A DNA stretch of 64,000 nt from the NCBI GenBank assembly GCA_030447305.1, contig JAUJPC010000001.1, positions 451,998 to 515,997 of the forward strand, in the 5' to 3' direction. Below are positions 9,600 to 16,598 of the stretch, piece after piece. Within the stretch, counting starts at the first letter, position 1. Each line of letters starts with the position of its first letter. Below the pieces are notes generated by a model. It ran no database searches. It was not told the DNA's origin and saw only the letters and a list, made by a program, of their open reading frames with translations. The stretch comes from Actinomycetota bacterium (lineage in GTDB: Bacteria; Actinomycetota; CADDZG01; JAHWKV01). The position numbers and the translations under genes were made by a program.

Positions 9600-10430
9600 C
9601 TAGTACTCGCTGAATGCAAGGTGCAGGTCGTTGCGCACGGCCACGAAAATTGCCAAGACGGCCTCACCAGCATTTATCAAGCGAACGTCTCGTGCCGAAT
9701 CAAATGGCCATTTACCCCCATGGAAGAGGTTGTTGCGCACTCGATATGTCATTTCCAAGAGCCATTCGAGATCGACTTCATCAGTCGGTGGAGGTCCCTC
9801 CAGCAGCCATTCCAAATGACCCTGGCGAACGACTTGCTTGGCAGGTGGCTCTGCAACGAGTGGCGCGACTTCCTGAAGCAGCGCATGGTCCAACGGAATA
9901 TATGGGGATGTTTCTGCTGCTAAACGGCGCCACTCAATCAGTACTCTTTCACCTTGTTGCCGAACATAGCCGAGCGACTTCAAGGCATACTCGAATCGCG
10001 AAAAGACCATCAGAAATCGGGCACTTGCGACCCACGCTTCGCCAAGTTCGTAGGAAGATAGGGATTGAAGCAATAGATTCCGTCCTTGCTCCAAATCCTG
10101 GTCGGTTTTTTCCGTCTTATACTTGTCACGCCGACCGGACTTGGCCTCAAGCCACTGCTTCAATGAACGTTGCGATTCGGAAGACGGCACCCCCGCCAAT
10201 AAGTCGCTAGTCGAGATGTCTTCGTCAATCTCGGGCCAGTGAATGCCTTGTCCACGTCCAATCAAACGCCAGTTCGAGAGTTCATTAGCTGAAGCGTGGG
10301 TGAGCCTCGGGTACCAGGCTATGGGCGCGGAGATGGTTCGCCCATCACTGAGGTCGACCTGCAAAGAGTCGCCACTAATTGACACTGAGACGGCGACTGT
10401 CTCGGCGCGGTCAATCGATGAAGAACTCAT
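9600..10430 (-). CDS. DUF2442-HEPN fusion protein
   Basis: 276 residues from ATG 10430, which overlaps the end of the DUF4160 gene by 20 nt; a start at 10445 is possible. Residues 10-80 match the DUF2442 fold (VSISGDSLQVDLSDGRTISA, then WYPRL, then NWRLIGRGQGIHWPEIDEDI). Residues 110-276 are helical and carry RVRNNLFHGGK, in which Arg232 to His237 is an RX4H HEPN motif. Stand-alone DUF2442 proteins are usually under 100 residues, so the C-terminal HEPN part is an addition. DUF4160 and DUF2442 genes are often neighbours in a toxin-antitoxin-like order; here the fusion could be the toxic RNase half. That role is inferred. Confidence 0.7.
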   Translation of the reverse strand: MSSSSIDRAETVAVSVSISGDSLQVDLSDGRTISAPIAWYPRLTHASANELSNWRLIGRGQGIHWPEIDEDISTSDLLAGVPSSESQRSLKQWLEAKSGRRDKYKTEKTDQDLEQGRNLLLQSLSSYELGEAWVASARFLMVFSRFEYALKSLGYVRQQGERVLIEWRRLAAETSPYIPLDHALLQEVAPLVAEPPAKQVVRQGHLEWLLEGPPPTDEVDLEWLLEMTYRVRNNLFHGGKWPFDSARDVRLINAGEAVLAIFVAVRNDLHLAFSEY

Positions 10431-10647
10431 TCCACTTCTCCACACAGATCATTCGGTTCTTCTCGACTAGACGCTCAATCCTGCGTAGTTCTGCTGCGTT
10501 GAATCCGGAACTTCTTTCATATCGAACCGGATCTATCCAGTACTTAGCTACCATCGTCTCACGCTCGACATGCACATGGGGTGGCTCCGACCGGTCGGAC
10601 GAAAAGAAGAAGAATCGATATGGGCCGTCGATGAGAACAGTGGGCAT
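10411..10647 (-). CDS. DUF4160 protein
   Basis: 78 residues. The start ATG 10647 gives MPTVLIDGPYRFFFFSSD, the normal beginning of DUF4160 proteins. Upstream codons in the same frame lie antisense to an IS30 fragment and are not part of the gene. Conserved landmarks are EPPHVHVERE, AKYWIDPVR and SSGFNAAELRRIE. The frame ends inside the start of the DUF2442-HEPN gene (20 nt overlap), indicating coupled translation. The family has no settled activity; its fixed pairing with DUF2442 suggests a two-part system, with this small protein as a possible antidote or partner. Confidence 0.8.
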   Translation of the reverse strand: MPTVLIDGPYRFFFFSSDRSEPPHVHVERETMVAKYWIDPVRYERSSGFNAAELRRIERLVEKNRMICVEKWNEFFID

Positions 10648-10671
10648 CTTGCTGAGCTTAAGTCCGTCACG

Positions 10672-10812
10672 GGCCTTCTCCAGGGACGGGGCGAGCTCCG
10701 CCGGGAGCTGCACCGCTGCCTGCGCACCGGCCGAGCCCAGCGCCGCCCCAAGAGCATGGCCGAGAACCGTGGCCGGATCCCGAACATGGTGATGATCTCC
10801 GAGCGCGGTTAG
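10672..10812 (+). pseudogene. IS30-family transposase fragment
   Basis: In frame with 10672 the sequence reads GRGELRRELHRCLRTGRAQR and then NRGRIPNMVMISERG before a stop. This is the middle of an IS30-type transposase, where the enzyme normally continues into ERPAEV..GHWEGDL. Only about 46 codons remain and no inverted repeats are seen. It lies antisense to sequence directly upstream of DUF4160, so an IS30 element once inserted at or beside that promoter and then decayed. Confidence 0.7.
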
Positions 10813-11029
10813 ACCCAGCGCCCCCGGTTAGACCCACGCCTGTGTGTGCCACACATATCTACTTTAACAAGCGACACTTTTGCCGATCTTTACTTCGAGC
10901 GTTTTTCATCTGGCTGCACCGATGAGATGGCTAACCTCACCGATAAGGCGACCTGGCCGTGAGGCCAGCAAGCAATCTCTCCGGACCTGGCAAACCGTGT
11001 CCGGACGACCGAAGCGAAGGAGAAGGTTC

Positions 11030-11635
11030 ATGTTTGAGTCACTATTCGCCACCCTGGCGGCGAAGATTGTTGCCGGCGCTATCGCCGCCGTAATGGCTGT
11101 CACCTCAGGACTTGCTGCCGGCGGTCATCTGCCCGACGACATGCAGACTGCCATCTCCCGTGCGCTAAACGAGATTGGTTTCGACATTCCTGCCGGCGAC
11201 ACCCCAGAAGAAGTCTCGGAAGGTGCCGAGGACACTAACGACTCGGATGACCCCGCGGATGTCGAGGACTCTGACGACGACTCGGATGACCCCGCGGATG
11301 TCGAGGACTCTGACGACGACTCGGATGACCCCGCGGATGTCGAGGACGCTGACGACGACTCGGATGACCCCGCGGATGTCGAGGACGCTGACGACGACTC
11401 GGATGACCCCGCGGATGTCGAGGACGCTGACGACGACTCGGGTGATCCCGCGGATGTCGAGGACTCACAGGACGACGCAGATCACGAAGACTCGGATGAC
11501 CCCGCGGATGTCGAGGACTCACAGGACGACGCAGATCACGACGACTCGGATGACGACGAAGATGACCGCGACTCCGACGACGATGACGAGCATGCAGAGG
11601 TTGCTGACTCTAACGATGACTCGGAAGAGGACTAA
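11030..11635 (+). CDS. Exported Asp-rich tandem-repeat protein
   Basis: 201 residues from ATG 11030, preceded by GAAGGAGAAGG, a good ribosome-binding site. Residues 3-30 form a hydrophobic segment (AAKIVAGAIAAVMAVTSGLA) that acts as a signal or membrane anchor, followed by HLPDDMQTAISRALNEIGF. From about residue 65 the protein is almost wholly Asp, Ser, Pro, Ala, Val and Glu, in 13-residue units of the type SDDPADVEDSDDD. The tail is acidic (DDDEDDRDSDDDDEH). Similar short membrane-anchored, acidic-repeat proteins occur in actinomycetes without known function. Calcium or cation binding at the cell surface is a reasonable guess. It has its own likely terminator hairpin at 11769. Confidence 0.75.
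   Translation: MFESLFATLAAKIVAGAIAAVMAVTSGLAAGGHLPDDMQTAISRALNEIGFDIPAGDTPEEVSEGAEDTNDSDDPADVEDSDDDSDDPADVEDSDDDSDDPADVEDADDDSDDPADVEDADDDSDDPADVEDADDDSGDPADVEDSQDDADHEDSDDPADVEDSQDDADHDDSDDDEDDRDSDDDDEHAEVADSNDDSEED
11240..11540 (+). repeat. 39-nt tandem coding repeat
   Basis: A unit beginning GACTCGGATGACCCCGCGGA recurs at 11240, 11279, 11318, 11357 and 11396, exactly 39 nt apart, then at 11435 with two changes and at 11489 after a 54-nt step. Near identity of the first five copies shows recent duplication, so copy number probably varies between strains. Confidence 0.9.
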
Positions 11636-11768
11636 CAGACTTGGTAACCGAACCACGACTAGCGGTTGCGTCGCACTGACACCAAGCCACGCCTTGCGGT
11701 CGAGAAGGGTGGCCGCTGACCCGCCACATGTCTCCTGCCCGGCGGCGGCCTAAGTACTGCAACCAAGG

Positions 11769-11803
11769 GTGGAGACGTTGGGTTCTTTTTCGAACGTCCC
11801 CAC
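11769..11803 (+). terminator. Hairpin terminator of the repeat-protein gene
   Basis: GTGGAGACGTT (11769-11779) can pair with AACGTCCCCAC (11793-11803) with one A-C mismatch around a 13-nt loop, followed by TTT. It lies 134 nt after the stop of the Asp-rich gene. Confidence 0.45.
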
Positions 11804-12545
11804 TTTCACTTATACGAGCGTGTAACGCACGCCTCTAGAACTCCAGGTCATCTCCACACGCGTATGGTGTGGCCCGGCTGCCTTACAATTTCCGGACCGC
11901 ACTATAACTTCACACCGAGCATGACCTACTGCTTTTTTAAAGAGTCGTGCCGGACGGTGAACATCTGGCTCGGCCCCTAGAGCCATCTCTTGATGAGCTG
12001 CGATAACCCCAAGGCCATTAAGACCAGGGCTTCCGTTGAAATCTCCAATAAGCAAGGAGATGACCTTTCGGGCTCGCCTCTCCTAGTCCAGATTCTGGCG
12101 CGTTAGGGAGGCCAAACCCAGACGAATGCTTCGGCCTCCAAAACCGAAGGAATGGACATCATTCAATTGGTAGATGGCGTCGGATGAGGACCGGCCCACC
12201 GGACGGACGGCGGACGGAGGGAATTTCGCACCAGTGTATGGCTGCGATGTTTTGCGCGATTGATGCAAACTCTTCGTCACGTTGGAGTTGTTTAAAGGCA
12301 TCAAGAGCAGGCAGTGGTCTAACTACCTCGCTTTTATCCGGAAATTTCGCGAGCAACTAACACCTTTCTAGTGCTCGATCGGATCACATTCACATACAGC
12401 ACAAGTTGGAGAGGCCCCTTGTCTTTGTAGGCCTCTCCGAGCGCCTAGCAGCCAACTCCTGGGCGTGTGTTCACGGATGTGCTCACGAAATATTCCGTAC
12501 CCAGCCGGACCAAGGGGTATGAAGGGGAGTTTTGGCCCCACATAT

Positions 12546-12577
12546 GTGCCTGGAACGGACCTCTTGGGACGCTCCCG
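12546..12577. repeat. Dispersed repeat, copy 1
   Basis: GTGCCTGGAACGGACC followed by a 5-6 nt variable part and GGGACGCTCCCG. The same arrangement recurs at 27009-27041. It lies directly before the tRNA-Asn fragment. Confidence 0.5.
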
Positions 12578-12591
12578 GACGGCCGGTCCCG

Positions 12592-12635
12592 GACTGTTAA
12601 TCAATAGGTTGCGGGTTCGAGTCCCGCCCCCCGAG
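12592..12635 (+). other. 3' fragment of tRNA-Asn(GTT): candidate attachment site
   Basis: The sequence holds an anticodon loop CTGTTAA with GTT, the 3' anticodon stem TCAAT, a variable loop, a perfect T-arm (GCGGG TTCGAGT CCCGC, 12611-12627) and a 3' acceptor strand CCCCCGA plus discriminator. The 5' half of a tRNA is absent: the bases before GACTGTTAA neither pair with TCAAT nor give a D-arm or acceptor. A 3' tRNA copy of this size is what site-specific integration leaves at the distal end of an island. With this orientation the intact gene should lie to the left, outside the window. The reverse strand encodes the odd GGRDSNPQPID tail of the TetR gene. Confidence 0.75.
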
Positions 12636-13259
12636 CAACACGAATGTGTCGGGCCTAGACGCCCCTTTTTGTGCCGCCTCGTTCACCTGGGACCTGATGA
12701 GTGCGTTGGCGGCACTACCAACGTGACCTGCGGCACTGTCCGTGCCGAACATGCCTGCCGCAACGAATGCGCCGTCCATCAGCATGAGCAGCTGAGCGGC
12801 CAGGCCTCCCGGGTCGTCTGCACCGGCTCGCTCCGCCAGATCACTGAGGCGCCGGAGGACTGCCTTCTTGTGCCCCAATGCCACTTGATGGGCTCGATGG
12901 CCGGCGTCCGGAAAATCAGCGGCCGCGTGCTGGAACATGCAGCCGCCGAAGCATTGCGGGCTAGTTGTGAACTCGCCTAGGGACTCAAACAGGTGCAGCA
13001 GCTGCTCAAGGGGTTCACCTCGGCCAAGCGACTTGTCGAACCACACCCAGAACCGCTGATCAGCACGCTCTAGGTAGACCACGATCAATTCGTCCTTGGA
13101 CGGAAAGTGGCGGTAAAGGGTCATCTTCGCGACCCCTGATTTGGCGATAATCGTATCTACGCCCACGCCGACAAACCCGTCGCGGTAGAAGAGCGTGTCG
13201 GCCGCCTCCAAGATTCTCTCCCTGGCCGGCGCCGTTTCCGACAATTTAGCCCTTGACAT
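12597..13259 (-). CDS. TetR/AcrR family regulator
   Basis: 220 residues from ATG 13259. The N-terminal HTH is clear: RERILEAADTLFYRDGFVGV, then GVAKMTLYRHFPSKDELI. The C-terminal ligand domain contains CFGGCMFQHAAADFP, common in regulators of the TetR_C_16/LmrA-like group. The last 11 residues (GGRDSNPQPID) are translated from the complement of a tRNA-Asn fragment, so the original C-terminus was replaced or extended when the island integrated there. Two operator-like inverted boxes lie directly before the start, shared with the divergent acetyltransferase remnant and the SnoaL-like gene, so it probably represses itself and those genes. Confidence 0.9.
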   Translation of the reverse strand: MSRAKLSETAPARERILEAADTLFYRDGFVGVGVDTIIAKSGVAKMTLYRHFPSKDELIVVYLERADQRFWVWFDKSLGRGEPLEQLLHLFESLGEFTTSPQCFGGCMFQHAAADFPDAGHRAHQVALGHKKAVLRRLSDLAERAGADDPGGLAAQLLMLMDGAFVAAGMFGTDSAAGHVGSAANALIRSQVNEAAQKGASRPDTFVLLGGRDSNPQPID

Positions 13260-13261
13260 AT

Positions 13262-13307
13262 ATACAGACCTGTCTTTATTGTAGTACACAGGTAGACCGA
13301 TCTGTAT
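13262..13307. promoter_or_regulatory. Double TetR operator in divergent promoter
   Basis: ATACAGACCTGTCTTTAT (13262-13279) and GTAGACCGATCTGTAT (13292-13307) are inverted relatives of one box, ATACAGAYCKGTCT, which is itself partly palindromic (AGAC-N2-GTCT). They sit between the TetR start and the plus-strand genes and overlap where both promoters must lie. Confidence 0.6.
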
Positions 13308-13337
13308 CGTACCAGAACCCCGTAGGAGGTCAGTGCA

Positions 13338-13657
13338 ATGGATATCAAGCTTCGGCCGGGCACTCCAGAGGACGCCGACGAGTGTGGGCGGATCTGGTAC
13401 GAGGCGTTCAGCACTCTCGCGATGGCGCACGGATTTCCGCCGGATTTTCCGCTGCCGAAAGCAACGACGGGCTTAAAGCCCTGATTGCAGACGCTGAACA
13501 GTTCGCCGGTCCGGGCTTTCTGCTGCCCGCGCGTAATGCGGCAATGTTTCGATGGTGCTTGGAACATGGGCTTCGGGTGGTTCAGCCCATGACTTCGATG
13601 ACGCTTGGGCTCTACAACGAGCCCGGGGGCGCTTACCTGCCCTCTGTTCTGTATTGA
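13338..13657 (+). pseudogene. GNAT acetyltransferase with internal deletion
   Basis: The gene starts at ATG 13338 behind a strong AGGAGGT site and reads MDIKLRPGTPEDADECGRIW, then AFSTLAMAHGFPPDFP, the start of a two-domain GNAT protein. That frame stops at 13484. From about 13465 another frame reads LKALIADAEQFAGPGF, then FRWCLEHGLRVVQPMT and ends YLPSVLY, the C-terminus of the same family. Full-length relatives have well over 100 further residues between these two parts, including the acetyl-CoA binding core. So a deletion removed the catalytic core and changed the frame. The product cannot be an active acetyltransferase. Confidence 0.75.
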
Positions 13658-13723
13658 ACGATGACAAGGCTACGTGACGAGATCGTGAGCTCAGTAGGGC
13701 AAGCACTACCAAGGAGGAGAGGC

Positions 13724-14098
13724 ATGGGGCCGGCTGCAGCTGTCGCCGAACGTATTCGCAGATCGTATGAGGATGAGGACTGGAACTCTCTAAGAAGTCT
13801 GTTTCATGAGGACGCTGTTCAGGAATGGCCGCAGTCAGGGGAGCGTTTCGTCGGGCGAGACAGCATCATCGCAGCAGCACAGAACTATCCCGGCCTGCCG
13901 GAAATGAAGGGATTCAGAGTTGTGGCGGAAAGCGACTCGCTGGCGGTCACCGAGTTACTGCTCGACTACGATGGACGGCCCTACCGTGGGATAGCCGTTA
14001 CGGAGGTTGAAAACGGCCTGGTTCGCAAGCGTACCGAGTACTTCAACGAGCCGTTTGAAGCAGCCGGGTGGCGTGCCGAATGGGCCGAGTCGATGTAG
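13724..14098 (+). CDS. SnoaL/NTF2-like protein
   Basis: 124 residues from ATG 13724, preceded by AAGGAGG with 6-nt spacing. An upstream ATG at 13661 lacks such a site. The sequence follows the SnoaL-like cone fold: ERIRRSYEDEDWNSLRSLFH, then AVQEWPQSGERFVGRDSI, VTELLLDYDGRPYRGIAV and RKRTEYFNEPFEAAGWR. These proteins are small isomerases, hydrolases or polar-ligand binders; the substrate cannot be read. It follows the acetyltransferase remnant by 66 nt and is probably co-transcribed under TetR control. Confidence 0.8.
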   Translation: MGPAAAVAERIRRSYEDEDWNSLRSLFHEDAVQEWPQSGERFVGRDSIIAAAQNYPGLPEMKGFRVVAESDSLAVTELLLDYDGRPYRGIAVTEVENGLVRKRTEYFNEPFEAAGWRAEWAESM

Positions 14099-14398
14099 AG
14101 ACAAGGGCCTTCGGCCGCGGTTGGATGAAGGCAACTTCCAAGAGTCGCTCGCACAGCTCCCGTTACTCAGTCCGCGGAGTGTTCACTAGCGAGCTGTGCT
14201 GCTGGGAGATGACAATTCGCAAGCGCGGGTGAGGGACTCCAGGCGGCCCAAATTATTTCTGGCGCACCGTGCACGAATGTAGAGGGCGCGGTGACTCGCA
14301 TTGCTGGCGAGCCGCCGTCTCCTCCGGGGACTATGGGGCAGGGAGGTCTATATCCGGCCTTCAAAACTGCGAGGCCCATGGGCCGTTTCGAAGGCGCC
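14099..14398. other. Intergenic stretch between convergent genes
   Basis: 300 nt between the SnoaL-like gene and the stop of the small membrane protein. No gene or clear hairpin was recognised. Confidence 0.4.
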
Positions 14399-14845
14399 CT
14401 AATCTGAATCTGACGAGCTTCCGGGGTTCGTTTCTGCCCGCCAGGCGAGCAAACCGGTGGCCACAGCCACAGTCCCCAGAACGAAAACCAGCCCTGCCGG
14501 ATAATTCCGAGGAAGGGCGGAAGCGTTACCGGGAGCGCCACCCCGTCCGAGCACCAAAGGCAAAGCAGCCATGGTGACGGACCCGGCAACAATCAAGCCT
14601 CCATGGATGACCGGCCGGACTCGGTCGGGCACGATGCGCTTAAGCCAGCGGGCAAAGACGAACACCAAGGGGGCAAGCAGCAGGTCGTGCGCCAGTGCCG
14701 ATCCCACAAACCATGCGGCAAGGTTGGTCGGATCCGTTCGATCGGCATCAGCCAACACGCCCAGAATTCCGAACACGATTACGCCCCAGCCGGCGACGAG
14801 ACATAACCAGAAGGCCTTTCCTTTCGGAGCATGATGGCCGCTCAC
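14399..14845 (-). CDS. Small membrane protein of the molybdopterin cluster
   Basis: 148 residues if started at GTG 14845, which overlaps the preceding stop by 4 nt (GTGA); ATG 14869 is also possible. About four hydrophobic helices are visible: FWLCLVAGWGVIVFGILGV, LLLAPLVFVFARWL, GLIVAGSVTMAALPLVL and GLVFVLGTVAVATGLLAW. The protein ends in a Ser/Asp tail. It is the last gene of the five-gene minus-strand operon and may help anchor or couple the oxidoreductase upstream. No family name can be given. Confidence 0.75.
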   Translation of the reverse strand: MSGHHAPKGKAFWLCLVAGWGVIVFGILGVLADADRTDPTNLAAWFVGSALAHDLLLAPLVFVFARWLKRIVPDRVRPVIHGGLIVAGSVTMAALPLVLGRGGAPGNASALPRNYPAGLVFVLGTVAVATGLLAWRAETNPGSSSDSD

Positions 14846-16038
14846 TGAACCTGGAGCCTGGACAGCCACTTGGTTTGCATGACCCCGGGCCGATTGGGAC
14901 CAATCAGCCGGGCCGGAAATCCGTGGTCGATGTGCAGTGGTTCACCGTTGACCCTAAGGGCCACGAGTGTGTCGGGGTCGTGGGCGTGCAGGCGATTAAG
15001 GTCCGACTTCCGGTAGAGGCCGCGTTCTTGAAGGGACTCAGCCGAGACTGCGGCGTCTGGGCTTGCTCCGGCAACCTCCAAGAGCCGCCTCAAAGGCACG
15101 CCGGTCCACTCCGCAGAGGCGCTCCAACCTTCGACGCACGCGATGGGAAGATTGACCCGCCGCTGCTCCATCGAGCCAAGCTCGTCCAGCGACAAAGCCA
15201 GCGGCCGTGTGACAGCTCCCTCAACCAGCAGTCGCCAAGTTGGTTCGATCGCGAATTTCGTTACGCCCGCCGATCGGGCCGTCTTGTTGACTGGAAAGCC
15301 CTGCGGTCCAACCGCAGGATCGCGCGGGCCCAGGACGCTCAACCAGCGAAGAGGGCGGACGGTTTGACCAACCGTCGCCAAAGTAACTACGCCAACGGAT
15401 GCCCCAACCGCGGTCAAAAACCCGCGCCGGCTAAGGCCCCCCGCGTGTTCGGATAAGGATGCCTGGTTACGCCGTCCGCGCAGAGCCCTTGCCGTCACAG
15501 GAGCTTTGGCTCCTATGTGCACGATCAACGCACCGATGGTGATCCAAGCTGCCCAGTAGTGGGCTGCTGGGAAGAAGAACCTCCACGGGTACCACAGCGC
15601 GATGTTGTTCAGCCCGCTGGCCAGAAGAAAGACGCTTCCTCCCACCAGCGGCAGCAGACTGAGGCGCTCCAGGGCATGGGCGGTGTTTTCGATCGGCGGC
15701 CAAGCAAACAGCCTCGGGAAGACTGTCCACAGCTTGGCGAGAAGCAGCGGGACAGTGGCTATGCCGGTGGCGACATGCAAGCCCTGTGAGATCCGGTACA
15801 GATTGAAGGGCCGGGAGGGCCACAAAAACCATGACGGAGGTTGCTGGATGCCATGGGAAATCAGCCCGGTTGTGAAGCAGATTCCGAAGCTGACGCCCAA
15901 GGCAAGGCCGAGGATGGCTGCGGTCGCCTCGGTGTGGAGCCTGCTGGTAAAGGTTCCTTCTTTCAGCGGTCCGATCCTCAAACGCTCGAGGCGGACCCAA
16001 AGAGCTTCTAGGGTTTGACGAGGCTCGCGAACCATCGC
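14842..16038 (-). CDS. Cytochrome b561-like / molybdopterin oxidoreductase fusion
   Basis: 398 residues from ATG 16038, which overlaps the methyltransferase by 31 nt. The N-terminal half has four membrane helices with histidines suited to haem (GICFTTGLISHGIQQ, GLHVATGIATVPLLLAKLW, AAWITIGALIVHIG). At about 195 a Tat-like RRGFLTAVGASVGVV segment begins the second half, an extracytoplasmic sulfite-oxidase-type molybdopterin domain: LPIACVEGWSASAEWTGVPL carries the conserved Cys, and HIDHGFPARLIGPNRPGVMQ, then KW, follows. It resembles a self-contained YedY/YedZ-like system in one chain. The electron donor and substrate are unknown. It is the fourth gene of a conserved-looking operon with glycosyl and methyl transferases. 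Confidence 0.85.
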   Translation of the reverse strand, partial: AMVREPRQTLEALWVRLERLRIGPLKEGTFTSRLHTEATAAILGLALGVSFGICFTTGLISHGIQQPPSWFLWPSRPFNLYRISQGLHVATGIATVPLLLAKLWTVFPRLFAWPPIENTAHALERLSLLPLVGGSVFLLASGLNNIALWYPWRFFFPAAHYWAAWITIGALIVHIGAKAPVTARALRGRRNQASLSEHAGGLSRRGFLTAVGASVGVVTLATVGQTVRPLRWLSVLGPRDPAVGPQGFPVNKTARSAGVTKFAIEPTWRLLVEGAVTRPLALSLDELGSMEQRRVNLPIACVEGWSASAEWTGVPLRRLLEVAGASPDAAVSAESLQERGLYRKSDLNRLHAHDPDTLVALRVNGEPLHIDHGFPARLIGPNRPGVMQTKWLSRLQVQ

Positions 16039-16598
16039 TCTCCTCCACGCCAGATGTCCCGTACCGCAAGCCGGCATTCCTGCGCAAGATCCTTCAATGA
16101 GTCGGCGCTCACAAACGCCCACGGAAACCACTCGGTCGCCTGGGTCCCCGACTCGAGACGTGCGGTGAGAATGCAGCTGCGGGATCCCGGCCGATCCACC
16201 TCGACCAGCATCAACCCACCCCTGTCTAGCAGCTCTACGCCTCTTTTTAGCAGTGCTGCGGGATCTCCCCCGATGCCGATGCTGCCGTCGAGGATCAGCA
16301 AGGTTGCCCAACGGCCGGTACCCGGCAAAGGGCCGAAGACGGATCTTTTGAGCACGGGAACGCCACGATTGACCGCTATCTGAACCGCGTGGAGGGATGC
16401 GTCCACGCCCAACGCCAGCACTCCGCGGCCCGCCAGTGCCGCAACATGGCGGCCGGGTCCGCATCCGACGTCCAAAACGGGACCTACGACCCGGTCGAGG
16501 ACGTCCTCGTCCTCAGGCGAGGTCGCATCAAGCCAGCTCATGAGGTTCATTGGAATGGCCCACCCATCTTTGGCCCGCAACAACACCGGGGCGCTCAC
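16008..16598 (-). CDS. Class I SAM-dependent methyltransferase
   Basis: 196 residues. The SAM motif VLDVGCGPGRHVAALAGRG lies at about 41-59, the acidic ribose-binding loop is ALGVDAS, and LLILDGSIGIGGDP is motif IV-like. The start ATG overlaps the stop of the DUF2064 gene by 4 nt, so translation is coupled. The C-terminus overlaps the oxidoreductase start. The acceptor is unknown; small-molecule or lipid-linked substrates fit the neighbours. Confidence 0.85.
   Translation of the reverse strand: MSAPVLLRAKDGWAIPMNLMSWLDATSPEDEDVLDRVVGPVLDVGCGPGRHVAALAGRGVLALGVDASLHAVQIAVNRGVPVLKRSVFGPLPGTGRWATLLILDGSIGIGGDPAALLKRGVELLDRGGLMLVEVDRPGSRSCILTARLESGTQATEWFPWAFVSADSLKDLAQECRLAVRDIWRGGERWFASLVKP

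Larger units (their letters stand above)
11636..12591. other. Unassigned stretch, possibly decayed genes
   Basis: 956 nt without a convincing gene. Three short minus-strand frames (11810-12055, 12083-12304, 12159-12356) read like protein (for example MLIGDFNGSPGLNGLGV and ALDAFKQLQRDEEFASIA) but belong to no family recognised here and lie in different frames. They could be remains of one broken island gene. GC content drops compared with the flanks. Confidence 0.35.

Noticed and set aside
11240-11540. CRISPR array
   Set aside because: The repeats are in frame, directly adjacent, without unique spacers, and encode the Asp-rich protein.
11175-11753. Long Thr/Arg/Met-rich frame over the Asp-rich repeat gene
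   Set aside because: It is the shifted frame of the 39-nt repeats; the Asp frame has the ribosome-binding site and signal peptide.
12540-12640. Complete tRNA gene
   Set aside because: Only the anticodon-to-3' part exists; no D-arm or matching 5' acceptor or anticodon strand upstream.
14695-15456. 253-codon plus-strand frame
   Set aside because: Antisense to the molybdopterin oxidoreductase, with no motif; open only because of high GC.
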